Assembly: GCF_000439085.1 (NCBI RefSeq)
Contig: NZ_AUUA01000002.1
Span: 310,001-374,000 of the forward strand
Length of the DNA: 64,000 bases
Direction of reading: 5' to 3'
Origin: Leminorella grimontii ATCC 33999 = DSM 5078
GTDB taxonomy: Bacteria; Pseudomonadota; Gammaproteobacteria; Enterobacterales; Enterobacteriaceae
Below the pieces are notes generated by a model. That model saw only the letters and a program-made list of their open reading frames with translations, was not told the origin of the DNA and did no database searches. Position numbers and translations under genes: made by a program. This document shows, one piece after another, positions 48,392 to 56,290 of this stretch (positions are counted from its first letter, which is position 1; every line of letters starts with the position of its first letter).

Positions 48392-48961
48392 ATGCAACGC
48401 TGTAGCTGGGTGAGCCAAGACCCGCTTTACATCGCCTATCACGATGAAGAGTGGGGCGTCCCCGTCTTTGACGGTCAGAAACTGTTTGAAAAGCTGTGCC
48501 TTGAGGGGCAACAGGCCGGGCTATCCTGGATAACGGTGTTAAAAAAGCGCGAAGCCTATCGCCAGTGCTTTCATCAGTTTGCGCCGGAAAAAGTGGCCGC
48601 CATGACCGATGCCGACGTTGAACGCCTGCTGCAAAACCCGGGCCTTATTCGCCACCGCGGCAAGCTTCAAGCCATTATCAACAACGCCAAAGCCTATCTG
48701 GCGATGCGCGAGAATGGTGAAGACTTCGCTGACTTTATCTGGTCGTTCGTCAACCATGCGCCGGTTATTAACCACTATTCATTAAAGGACGTCGCGGGGC
48801 TGCCGGCCTCAACGCCGACCTCCGACGCCATGGCCAAAGCCCTGAAAAAGCGCGGCTTCAAGTTTGTAGGCACCACTATCTGCTACGCTTACATGCAGTC
48901 GATGGGGCTTATCAACGATCATATGATTGAGTGTTTTTGCCACCCGGAACACGGGGCATGA
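48392..48961 (+). CDS. tag: 3-methyladenine DNA glycosylase I
   Basis: Constitutive base-excision glycosylase removing 3-methyladenine; 189 residues (E. coli 187). Zinc ligands are Cys4 and His17 (MQRCSWV, YHDEEWG) and the C-terminal MIECFCHPEH. The catalytic Glu38 lies in LCLEGQQAGLSWITVLKKRE. CAGGAGAGAAC precedes the ATG. The stop overlaps the yiaC ATG by four bases (ATGA). tag-yiaC is the E. coli arrangement, but bisC, which follows there, is missing. Confidence 0.96.
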   Translation: MQRCSWVSQDPLYIAYHDEEWGVPVFDGQKLFEKLCLEGQQAGLSWITVLKKREAYRQCFHQFAPEKVAAMTDADVERLLQNPGLIRHRGKLQAIINNAKAYLAMRENGEDFADFIWSFVNHAPVINHYSLKDVAGLPASTPTSDAMAKALKKRGFKFVGTTICYAYMQSMGLINDHMIECFCHPEHGA

Positions 48962-49404
48962 TCCGACCGTTTCAGGCGGACAGGCTGGACGCGCTGATGT
49001 CTCTATGGCTGACAACCACCATAGAGGCTCACCCGTTTGTCGATAAATCGTATTGGCTGGAGAGCGAAGCGCTGGTGCGCGACGTCTATCTGCCCGACGC
49101 TGAGACCTGGATTGCTGAAAAAGACGGCGCGCTGCTGGGCTTTATCAGCATTATGAAGCGGCAGTTTATCGGTGCGCTGTTCGTTACCCGCGCGGCGCAA
49201 GGCTACGGCGTCGGCAGCGCGTTGATTGAAAAGGCGAAGACGCTTTATCCCATACTGCTGTTAGAAGTGTATAAAGAGAACGCCAACGCCGTCGGCTTTT
49301 ATCTAAAACACGGATTTAACGCCGTAGCCGAACAGCCCCATCCGGAAACGGGCCAAACCACTTACGTCATGCGCTGGCACGCCACTCATCTATCTAAAAG
49401 ATAA
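48958..49404 (+). CDS. yiaC: GNAT protein acetyltransferase YiaC
   Basis: A 148-residue GNAT enzyme. MIRPFQADRLDALMSLWLTTTIEAHPFVDKSYW aligns with E. coli YiaC, shown to acetylate protein lysines. The acetyl-CoA loop is ALFVTRAAQGYGVGSALIEKA (about 69-89), and LLLEVYKENANAVGFYLKHGF (about 98-118) forms the final GNAT strands. The start is fixed by the four-base overlap with tag; a frame start at 48931 lies inside tag and is rejected. Confidence 0.9.
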   Translation: MIRPFQADRLDALMSLWLTTTIEAHPFVDKSYWLESEALVRDVYLPDAETWIAEKDGALLGFISIMKRQFIGALFVTRAAQGYGVGSALIEKAKTLYPILLLEVYKENANAVGFYLKHGFNAVAEQPHPETGQTTYVMRWHATHLSKR

Positions 49405-49592
49405 CAAAAGAAGAACCTGTTACATTTTCTTCAATTTTTATAGAGATATGCTCAATACACTGAAAATAAACAGATATTCTTTGTTAAAGAAACGTCGCGC
49501 AAGTGAAAAGTTTGCGTAAAGAATCTTCCCTTTTGTTAGAATTGATCTTTAATCAATGTATCTAAACGCTGATTCTTGTTGAGGAACAGACC

Positions 49593-49865
49593 ATGAAAAC
49601 ATTGATTGCAACCGTTGTGCTGGTCGCCGCATCCACGCTAACTTTAGCGGGTTGCACTAACCCTTATGGCGGCGGCAACCAGAATAACAATCAGGCGGCT
49701 AACGTCGGCGTAGGCGCTGGCGTTGGCGCCGTAGTCGGTGCGGGCGTAGGCGCGCTTTCTTCGTCGCATAAAGATTACAAGAAAGGCGCGCTTATCGGCG
49801 CGGCCGCTGGTGCTGCGGTAGGCGCAGCCTCAGGCGCTATTCTGGGCAGTAGCTCAAATCAGTAA
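49593..49865 (+). CDS. Glycine-zipper lipoprotein, partial duplicate of YiaD
   Basis: A 90-residue lipoprotein: signal peptide MKTLIATVVLVAASTLTLAGC with lipobox LAGC (lipidated Cys21), the rest a glycine-zipper domain (VGVGAGVGAVVGAGVGALSS and GALIGAAAGAAVGAASGAIL). The segment from the Cys through GALIGAAAGA is closely similar to the N-terminal part of YiaD just downstream, but this gene has no OmpA domain and ends where YiaD continues. Only ten bases separate the two. Glycine zippers of this type insert in or associate with membranes. GAGGAACAG precedes the ATG. Confidence 0.82.
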   Translation: MKTLIATVVLVAASTLTLAGCTNPYGGGNQNNNQAANVGVGAGVGAVVGAGVGALSSSHKDYKKGALIGAAAGAAVGAASGAILGSSSNQ

Positions 49866-49881
49866 TTCGTAAGGAATGAAC

Positions 49882-50541
49882 ATGAAAAAATCGACAATCG
49901 CGCTTGCCGCACTGCTGAGCGGCACGTTGGTTATCTCCGGATGTACCACCAATCCTTATACCGGTGAATCCCAGGCCGGTAAAGCCGGCATCGGCGCAGG
50001 CATCGGCGCGGCCGTGGGCGCCGGCGTAGGCGCGCTTTCCTCCTCGAAGAAAGATCGCGGCAAGGGCGCCCTTATCGGCGCAGCCGCCGGCGCGCTGCTG
50101 GGCGGAGGCGCGGGTTACTATATGGACGTGCAGGAAGCCAAACTGCGTGAAAAGATGGCCGGAACCGGCGTTAGCGTCACGCGTAACGGCGACCAGATTA
50201 TCCTGAACATGCCTGATAACGTCACCTTCGATACCGGCAGCAGCTCTCTGAAGCCAGCTGGAGCCAATACGCTGGTTGGCGTCGCGATGGTGCTGAAAGA
50301 GTATGACAAAACCGCCGTTAACGTCGTTGGCCACACCGACAGCACCGGCTCGCGCGCGACCAACATGCGGCTTTCACAGCAGCGTGCCGACAGCGTCGCC
50401 AGCTCGTTGATTACTCAGGGCGTATCTGCCGGCCGTATCCGTACGGCAGGCGTCGGTCCGGATCAGCCGGTAGCCTCTAACAGTACCGAACAGGGCAAGG
50501 CACAAAACCGCCGCGTGACCATCACGCTCAGCCCGCTGTAA
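49882..50541 (+). CDS. yiaD: OmpA-domain lipoprotein YiaD
   Basis: An outer-membrane lipoprotein of 219 residues, the E. coli length. The signal peptide ends with lipobox ISGC (Cys21). A glycine-zipper region follows at about 35-85, then the OmpA-like peptidoglycan-binding domain (about 100-219) with NMPDNVTFDTGSSSLKPAG, VVGHTDSTGSRATNMRLSQQRAD and GVGPDQPVASNSTEQGKAQNRR. E. coli YiaD was found as a multicopy suppressor of a bamB defect. ATG 49882 is preferred over 49876 because AAGGA then has correct spacing. Confidence 0.93.
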   Translation: MKKSTIALAALLSGTLVISGCTTNPYTGESQAGKAGIGAGIGAAVGAGVGALSSSKKDRGKGALIGAAAGALLGGGAGYYMDVQEAKLREKMAGTGVSVTRNGDQIILNMPDNVTFDTGSSSLKPAGANTLVGVAMVLKEYDKTAVNVVGHTDSTGSRATNMRLSQQRADSVASSLITQGVSAGRIRTAGVGPDQPVASNSTEQGKAQNRRVTITLSPL

Positions 50542-50563
50542 TCACCGTTCGTTACACACTAGG

Positions 50564-50592
50564 CGCCGACAAACCTTTGTCGGCGTTTTTAT
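50564..50592 (+). terminator. Terminator of yiaD
   Basis: CGCCGACAAA (50564-50573), loop CC, TTTGTCGGCG (50576-50585), then TTTTTATTT. Confidence 0.9.
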
Positions 50593-50604
50593 TTCTTGCT
50601 GGGG

Positions 50605-51027
50605 CTATTCCTCATTTTCCTCATAGAGCCTGAGCATAAGCTCCCCGTCTTTGCCAAAGGCCGCCAGTTCGCCGTCGATATCCAGCCAACTCTGATATTT
50701 CCTGTTCTCAGGATCGTCCAGACAATATCCGCATCGCGTATAGACGCCTTTTAGATCAAAAACATCGTTCGCTGGCGTCTGTACCGAGAGCGTAAATTCA
50801 AACGCTACGCCCGTACGAACCAGAATCACATGTTTAGCATCTTCACCCTCGCGCCGTCCGCCCGTCAGCCACTGCGGCGTCGACGTCACCTGAAAAGACA
50901 GCAAGCGCGAACCGGCCACCGACTGGCACAGCAGTGACTCAACGTCAGCTCTGATTGCCGGGAAGGGCTCATCGGCCAACCATTTAAACATGTGCTCGGT
51001 GTCTAAAAGCGGGGAAAAATCGTCCAT
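50605..51027 (-). CDS. Hypothetical protein, about 140 aa
   Basis: A soluble acidic protein I do not recognise. It starts MDDFSPLLDTEHMFKWLADEP (ATG 51027, with GGAG eight bases upstream; an ATG four codons earlier is less well placed). SRLLSFQVTSTPQWLTGG and ILVRTGVAFEFTLSVQT follow, and it ends ELMLRLYEENEE. No signal peptide, membrane helix or metal motif is seen. It is alone on its strand between yiaD and ghrB, a place with no gene in E. coli. Its size and acidity resemble immunity proteins, but that is only an impression. Confidence 0.65.
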   Translation of the reverse strand: MDDFSPLLDTEHMFKWLADEPFPAIRADVESLLCQSVAGSRLLSFQVTSTPQWLTGGRREGEDAKHVILVRTGVAFEFTLSVQTPANDVFDLKGVYTRCGYCLDDPENRKYQSWLDIDGELAAFGKDGELMLRLYEENEE

Positions 51028-51217
51028 TGAGCGCTCCAAACCCTGTTTATAAAAGAGAACGACATCATTGCAGAAAAGCCATTAAAAGCTATCCTTTTTC
51101 ATGGAATGCAGGCCGCATTGTGCTGAAAAAACAGTCATATTCTGCCCATTTTATATGCTATTGTTTATCGTTACGTTCCTACTCTGTTCTCTACGTTTTA
51201 TTCCATGAGGAGACGTC

Positions 51218-52192
51218 ATGAAACCCTCGATCGTCTGTTATAAAAAGCTGCCTGCCGAACTCAAACAAAAACTGGAAAAGCGCTTTAACGTTACCGCCTT
51301 TGACGCTATCAACGACGACAACTTTCCCGAATTCCTCGCATCGCTTGAGCACGCAGACGGGCTTATCGGCGCAGGGTTAACTATCGACAGAGACCTGCTG
51401 CAAAGAGCGCCCAGGCTGCGGGCCGTGTCCACCATTTCCGCCGGATACGACAACTTTGACGTTGAGGCGCTTACCGAGAGGCGCATCCCGCTGATGCACA
51501 CCCCCGGTGCGCTGACCGACACGGTCGCGGACACCATTATGGCGCTGGTGCTGGCCTGCGGCAGGCGCATCGTCAACGTCGCTGAACGGGTAAAAGCGGG
51601 AGAGTGGAAAGGCAGCGTTGACGAAAGCTGGTTCGGCACCGACGTACATCATAAAACCATGGGCATTATCGGTTTGGGCAGAATAGGCACTGCGTTGGCG
51701 CAGCGCGCCCACTTCGGCTTTGATATGAAAATCATTTACCACACGCGCACCCGCAATGCCGAAGCGGAAGATCGGTTTAACGCCATCTATATGGATTTGG
51801 ACAAGCTGATGTCGACCGCCGACTACGTGTGCCTGATCCTGCCGCTGTCGCCGCAGACCCATCATCTCATCAACGCCGAGAAGCTGGCGCTGATGAAGCC
51901 CGACGCCTATTTTATCAACGCCGGGCGCGGCCCCGTGGTCGACGAAAATGCGCTGATTGACGCCCTCTCGCAGGGGAAAATCGCCGGCGCCGGGCTGGAC
52001 GTCTTCGAGCGAGAACCGCTGCCCACGGACTCTCCGCTGCTTTCCATGCCCAACGTCGTGGCCGTCCCCCACGTCGGCTCCGCCACCTTTGAGGCCCGCT
52101 ACGCTATGGCGAAATCCGCCGTGGACAACCTGATCGCCGCCATGGCCGACAGTATCAGCGACAACTGCGTAAACCCACAGGTCATCCGCTAA
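51218..52192 (+). CDS. ghrB: Glyoxylate/hydroxypyruvate reductase B
   Basis: NADPH-dependent 2-keto acid reductase (glyoxylate, hydroxypyruvate, 2-ketogluconate) of the D-2-hydroxyacid dehydrogenase family. It has 324 residues, as in E. coli. The nucleotide-binding motif is [19 protein letters not shown] (about 149-167). The catalytic Arg is in [14 protein letters not shown] (about 231-244), Glu in [15 protein letters not shown], and His in [23 protein letters not shown] is well placed before the ATG. It lies after yiaD as in E. coli, apart from the small inserted gene. Confidence 0.95.
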   Translation: MKPSIVCYKKLPAELKQKLEKRFNVTAFDAINDDNFPEFLASLEHADGLIGAGLTIDRDLLQRAPRLRAVSTISAGYDNFDVEALTERRIPLMHTPGALTDTVADTIMALVLACGRRIVNVAERVKAGEWKGSVDESWFGTDVHHKTMGIIGLGRIGTALAQRAHFGFDMKIIYHTRTRNAEAEDRFNAIYMDLDKLMSTADYVCLILPLSPQTHHLINAEKLALMKPDAYFINAGRGPVVDENALIDALSQGKIAGAGLDVFEREPLPTDSPLLSMPNVVAVPHVGSATFEARYAMAKSAVDNLIAAMADSISDNCVNPQVIR

Positions 52193-52202
52193 GCCCTTTT
52201 GC

Positions 52203-52254
52203 GCCGCTTAACCAAACGCTTTTTGATACAGGTTAGGTTAAGCGGCACTTTTTC
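52203..52254 (+). terminator. Terminator of ghrB
   Basis: GCCGCTTAACC (52203-52213) pairs perfectly with GGTTAAGCGGC (52236-52246) across a 22-base loop; ACTTTTTCC follows. Confidence 0.75.
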
Positions 52255-52469
52255 CTCCAGCACAAACGCAACGTTTTTTTCGCTCCTCATTCCCAATCGG
52301 TTTACGACCGGCGGATATCGCCGAAAATATCACCAAATAGAAAGACAAATGCAGCATTTACGCCAAGCGACGGCGGCACATCCCCTCTTGCGGCCCCGTT
52401 GCATCGGCCTTTGCCTATCGGTTATTGTTACCGGCTATGTTTTCTCACCCTGACTTTTAACGTATACCC

Positions 52470-53720
52470 ATGACTTTTTCTTCTTTTGGCAATAAGTTCA
52501 CCCGCTTTTCCGGCATTACCCAGTTAATGAGCGATCTGAATGACGGCTTGCGCACGCCCGGCGCGATTATGCTCGGCGGCGGCAACCCTGCGCAGATCCC
52601 CGCCATGCAAAGCTACTTTGAGACGCTTTGCGCCGATCTGCTAAAAGAAGGCAAACTGACCGAGTCACTGTGCAACTACGACGGCCCGCAGGGGAAAAAC
52701 GCTTTTTTAACGGCCCTGGCCGAGCTGTTAAGCCAAACCCTAGGCTGGCCGATTGAGGCAAAAAATATCGCCTTAACCAACGGCAGCCAAAGCGCATTCT
52801 TCTACCTGTTTAACCTGTTTGCCGGGCATCGGCCGGACGGGCAGGTAAAAAAGGTGCTGTTCCCGATGGCGCCGGAGTACGTCGGCTATGCGGACGTCGG
52901 CCTTGAGGACGACCTGCTAGTCTCTTACAAGCCCACCATTGAGCTGCTGCCGGACGGCATGTTCAAATACCACGTCGACTTCGACCACCTTCAGGTTGGC
53001 GACGATATCGGCCTAATGTGCGTCTCGCGACCGACCAACCCGACCGGCAACGTGCTGACGGACGAAGAGCTTACCCGCCTCGACGCCATCGCTCGCCAAA
53101 AAGGGATCCCGCTCATCATCGATAACGCCTACGGCGTGCCTTTCCCCGGCATCATTTTCAGCCAGGCGACGCCCTTGTGGAACGCCAACACGATCCTGTG
53201 TATGAGCCTGTCCAAGCTTGGGTTGCCGGGCACGCGCTGCGGCATCGTTATCGCCAATGAAGAGATAATCACAGCCCTCGGCAACCTGAACGGCATTATC
53301 AGCCTGGCGCCGGGCAGCGTCGGCCCCGCGCTGGCGTTGGAAATGATTCAGCGCGGCGATTTGTTAAAGCTGTCGCAACAGGTTATCGGGCCGTTTTATC
53401 AGGCCAGAGTGAAACAAACGCTCGGCATCCTTCGCCGCTACCTGTCGCCGGAGCGCTGTCTCATCCACAAGCCGGAAGGCGCTATCTTTCTGTGGCTGTG
53501 GTTTAAAGACCTGCCGATTACCAGCCAAACGCTGTATGAACGCCTCAAGGCTCGCGGCGTGCTGATGGTGCCAGGTCAGCACTTCTTTCCCGGATTGGAT
53601 AGGGCGTGGCCGCACACCCAGCAGTGCATGCGCATGAACTACGTTCCCGCTCCCGAGCTGATAGAAAAGGGCATCGCCATTCTGGCCGAAGAGATCGAGC
53701 GAGCTCACGCCGAAGGCTGA
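52470..53720 (+). CDS. avtA: Valine-pyruvate aminotransferase AvtA
   Basis: PLP enzyme that interconverts valine plus pyruvate with 2-ketoisovalerate plus alanine; 416 residues (E. coli 417). Signatures are MLGGGNPAQIP, ALTNGSQSAFFYLFNLFAG, VSRPTNPTGNV (about 190-200) and IDNAYGVPFPG with the PLP-contacting Asp and Tyr. The Schiff-base lysine is in CMSLSKLGLPGTRCG (about 245-259), and MRMNYVPAPE holds the substrate-carboxylate Arg. The ATG follows a 270-base gap with the ghrB terminator. A strong terminator follows the gene. Confidence 0.95.
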   Translation: MTFSSFGNKFTRFSGITQLMSDLNDGLRTPGAIMLGGGNPAQIPAMQSYFETLCADLLKEGKLTESLCNYDGPQGKNAFLTALAELLSQTLGWPIEAKNIALTNGSQSAFFYLFNLFAGHRPDGQVKKVLFPMAPEYVGYADVGLEDDLLVSYKPTIELLPDGMFKYHVDFDHLQVGDDIGLMCVSRPTNPTGNVLTDEELTRLDAIARQKGIPLIIDNAYGVPFPGIIFSQATPLWNANTILCMSLSKLGLPGTRCGIVIANEEIITALGNLNGIISLAPGSVGPALALEMIQRGDLLKLSQQVIGPFYQARVKQTLGILRRYLSPERCLIHKPEGAIFLWLWFKDLPITSQTLYERLKARGVLMVPGQHFFPGLDRAWPHTQQCMRMNYVPAPELIEKGIAILAEEIERAHAEG

Positions 53721-53732
53721 TTTTGCTTAAAG

Positions 53733-53767
53733 AAAAGGCGAAGCCTTACGGCTTCGCCTTTTTTATT
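53733..53767 (+). terminator. Terminator of avtA
   Basis: AAAAGGCGAAGCC (53733-53745), loop TTAC, GGCTTCGCCTTTT (53750-53762), then further T residues. The symmetric A/T runs also suit leftward transcription. Confidence 0.9.
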
Positions 53768-53782
53768 TCTGGACCGTCAGCG

Positions 53783-54223
53783 CTATTGCTGAACGTCGAT
53801 CGCCGGCGTTTCTACCTTCGTGCCAATCGCTATCCGCTGCGCCTGCAGCGCTTCCGGCACCTGGCGCACGATATCAATGTGCAGCAGCCCCAGCTCAAAC
53901 TTGGCTTCGGAAACGTGCATGTGGTCCGCCAGCGTGAAGCTCAGCTCAAACGCCTTGCAGGACAAGCCCTGATGGAGGTATTTAACCTCTTTTTCGACCT
54001 GCGTCGGATTGCCGCGAACGGTCAGGCGCTGGCCTTCCGCTTCGATTTCCAGATCGTCTTGTTTAAACCCGGCCAACGCGAGCGTAATGCGGTAGTGGTT
54101 ATCGTCGCTTTTCTCAATATTGTACGGAGGGAAGTTCGAGTCGGCGCTTCCCTGCAGGGCGTTAGCCAATTTGTCAAAGCCGATCCACTGACGAAGTAAG
54201 GGTGATAAATCATAGTTACGCAT
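53783..54223 (-). CDS. ibpB: Small heat-shock protein IbpB
   Basis: ATP-independent holdase of the alpha-crystallin family that acts with IbpA and hands aggregates to DnaK/ClpB; 146 residues (E. coli 142). [23 protein letters not shown] leads, the crystallin domain is at about 36-125 (YPPYN-type [40 protein letters not shown]), and the tail is [11 protein letters not shown], with the I-x-I contact motif only partly kept. GAAGGAG lies in a hairpin upstream of the ATG. It follows ibpA on the same strand. Confidence 0.94.
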   Translation of the reverse strand: MRNYDLSPLLRQWIGFDKLANALQGSADSNFPPYNIEKSDDNHYRITLALAGFKQDDLEIEAEGQRLTVRGNPTQVEKEVKYLHQGLSCKAFELSFTLADHMHVSEAKFELGLLHIDIVRQVPEALQAQRIAIGTKVETPAIDVQQ

Positions 54224-54250
54224 GGTATTAACTCCTTCTTTGAAGCGAGT
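54224..54250 (-). promoter_or_regulatory. Hairpin covering the ibpB ribosome-binding site
   Basis: On the minus strand ACTCGCTTC pairs with GAAGGAGT across an AAA loop (54250-54231), burying the GGAG ribosome-binding site. Such a structure could act as an RNA thermometer for ibpB between ibpA and ibpB; E. coli ibpB is also thought to have one. Confidence 0.55.
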
Positions 54251-54308
54251 GAAGTTTGCCCCCGTTACGGCAGGCGATTAAATCTCTGCGGCTTTTGCCA
54301 AGCCTTAA

Positions 54309-54722
54309 TTACTTAATGTCGATACGGCGCGGCTTGGAGGCCTCAGGAATAACGCGCGCCAGCTCGATATAGAGCAGGCCGTTTTCCAAATGGGCGCCTT
54401 CTACCTGAATATGCTCGGCCAGTTGGAATTTGCGCTCGAAGTTGCGCTCGGCGATCCCCTGATAGAGATAGGTCTTTTCCGGCTGCTGCCCCTGCTTTGC
54501 GCCGCGGACAATCAGCATGTTCGGTTGGGCGGTGATGTCCAGCTCGCTTTCGGCAAAGCCCGCAACCGCAATCGCAATGCGGTAGTGGTGCTCGTCGACC
54601 AGCTCGACGTTATAGGGAGGATAGCCGCCGTTGCCCTGATTTAATCCAGACTCAAGGGTGTTTAACAGCCGGTCGAAACCAATGGCGGAACGAAACAGCG
54701 GGGACAGGTCAAAGTTACGCAT
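54309..54722 (-). CDS. ibpA: Small heat-shock protein IbpA
   Basis: Partner of IbpB, 137 residues as in E. coli. It starts [21 protein letters not shown], with a crystallin domain of about 33-120 ([57 protein letters not shown]) and the C-terminal [10 protein letters not shown] tail with I-x-I-like residues. ATG 54722 is chosen by the family start and the AGGAGG twelve bases before it; a longer frame to 54776 reads through the thermometer leader. Confidence 0.95.
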   Translation of the reverse strand: MRNFDLSPLFRSAIGFDRLLNTLESGLNQGNGGYPPYNVELVDEHHYRIAIAVAGFAESELDITAQPNMLIVRGAKQGQQPEKTYLYQGIAERNFERKFQLAEHIQVEGAHLENGLLYIELARVIPEASKPRRIDIK

Positions 54723-54834
54723 AGATACAAAGCCTCCTAACTCATCAGCGAGGTGATAATTCCCGTTCTCCACCATTGGACGAACGGTTTAAATAGCGGT
54801 TTACCCTCATTCGGCATAAACCTTCTCAGCTACA
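54723..54834 (-). promoter_or_regulatory. ROSE-like RNA thermometer in the ibpA leader
   Basis: The leader of about 112 bases places ACCTCGC (around 54754-54748) opposite the AGGAGG ribosome-binding site (54738-54733), so the site is paired at low temperature. E. coli and Salmonella ibpA carry ROSE thermometers at this position. Confidence 0.65.
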
Positions 54835-54840
54835 CTTAAT

Positions 54841-54868
54841 AAATGGGGACATCGGGACGCATTTCAAT
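54841..54868 (-). promoter_or_regulatory. Sigma-32 promoter of ibpA-ibpB
   Basis: Minus strand: ATTGAA (-35, 54868-54863), a 14-base spacer, CCCCATTT (-10, 54848-54841), matching the heat-shock consensus CTTGAA-N13-15-CCCCATNT closely. Confidence 0.82.
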
Positions 54869-55037
54869 AGTGGACTTTGATTTTCTTCTCAGGCTGCGCC
54901 CCGCCTAATTAATGACGGCGGCGTAGCATTATGAGATATCGCTTATTCTCATTTTCTGAGATGAATGTTATAACTCTGTGTCTTCGAACTTCAGGGAACG
55001 AATTCGGCCTTAATAACCGATTTGTGGGTGGCAACGA

Positions 55038-55397
55038 ATGGTGGTTAGCATAAAACGTACGCTATTGACGACTTTCGCCAGCGCAACGATGTTTTCACTG
55101 TCGGGCTGTTCCAGCATCATGGGCCACGTCGCGCCCTACGAAGGCTACTACCCCGGCGTCGAACACAACGTCAATGAGCTCCAGAACGATAACAGCGGCT
55201 GGCTGATGCGCTCGCTGGTGGCTCTCGACATGCCGTTTACCGCCGTTCTCGACACCGTACTGTTGCCCTACGATTACTACCGCTCCACCAACGGGCGAGA
55301 ATCCTCCCGAAAAAAGGTGTCCGAATCAGACAAACAGAAGCGGGCCAGCGGGCAGATGAGGGATTCAGGGTATAAGAAGCCTGAGGCTAAGAAGTAG
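55038..55397 (+). CDS. yidQ: DUF1375 lipoprotein YidQ
   Basis: A 119-residue lipoprotein (E. coli 110). The signal peptide ends SLSGC, with the lipidated cysteine at about residue 24. The conserved family segment LVALDMPFTAVLDTVLLPYDYYRS is present (about 67-90), and the C-terminus is basic and hydrophilic (RESSRKKVSESDKQKR). yidQ is divergent from ibpA here as in E. coli. The function is unknown; the envelope location is likely. Confidence 0.9.
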   Translation: MVVSIKRTLLTTFASATMFSLSGCSSIMGHVAPYEGYYPGVEHNVNELQNDNSGWLMRSLVALDMPFTAVLDTVLLPYDYYRSTNGRESSRKKVSESDKQKRASGQMRDSGYKKPEAKK

Positions 55398-56290
55398 CGA
55401 AAGAAAAACGTCATAGCGCCTTTATCGGATAACAGAACTCGAAAGATAAAGAAAGTGGCTTCGTTTTCTCAAGACCGACCTTGGCAATCACCGGCTTTAT
55501 AGCCTGTTTTTATTCTTAAGATCTTTCTTTTTGATATTTATCGGCCTCTAATCCATCCTATTTAACCTTCCAATTTATTGGACTGCTTTAGAGATGACAG
55601 TCCAATAATAGACATTTTTTATATTATGCCCAGTTTCAACAAATTCAATAACTAAGATAAATTATGGGATCAATAAGACTCATTTATGCATGCACATTGT
55701 CTTTTAGACTACTCTATTATTCAAAAGTAGCTACCAAAGTAATAGATACCATTAACATAAGAGAATTATAGTCAGAACAAGTAGTCTGCTAACACTTCCA
55801 TAAAATCCAAAAAACAACAAAATAACAAGATGAATATAATCACACTCGCCTCATAAAATAGTAATTAAAATAAATGAATATATCAAACCACTTATTAGGT
55901 GAAATTAATTGATTAATTAAAATCAAGCAGTCAATTAGATCACACTCACAACAAAATGCGATATATGATATTATTTTTACACATAGCTCGATCTATTATT
56001 TTGATTAAAATGTTAGTTATGACACAATGCTCCAATCAACAGCATTGGGTTTGATATGTGAAAACAACACCGTTTAGATCAACAAGTCAATCATATATTT
56101 AAAAAATCGCTCAATTCACTAGTTAAAGCTACCTGCTGATTTTAAACAAGTTAATATTGAAAATTTTCATTCATTAAAAGTAGTTTTGCCAAGTTTCATT
56201 GCCCAAAAATAGCAAAATAATTGGTGATGATGTTTATAAATTAAACAAACAGCGCATTGGACATTTTTTGATCTCATCAAAGGAATTGGT
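55398..56290. other. AT-rich region of 893 bases upstream of the autotransporter gene
   Basis: Strongly AT-rich, with no frame worth calling. A hairpin TATTGGACTG (55576-55585) with CAGTCCAATA (55598-55607), followed by ATAGACATTTTTT, may be a terminator. A smaller repeat CAATGCT/AGCATTG lies at 56025-56047. Composition and length suggest an H-NS-type silenced control region for the gene that follows. AAAGGAATT precedes the ATG at 56291. Confidence 0.55.

Noticed and set aside
52199-52453. 84-codon frame between ghrB and avtA
   Set aside because: It begins inside the ghrB terminator and has no family features.
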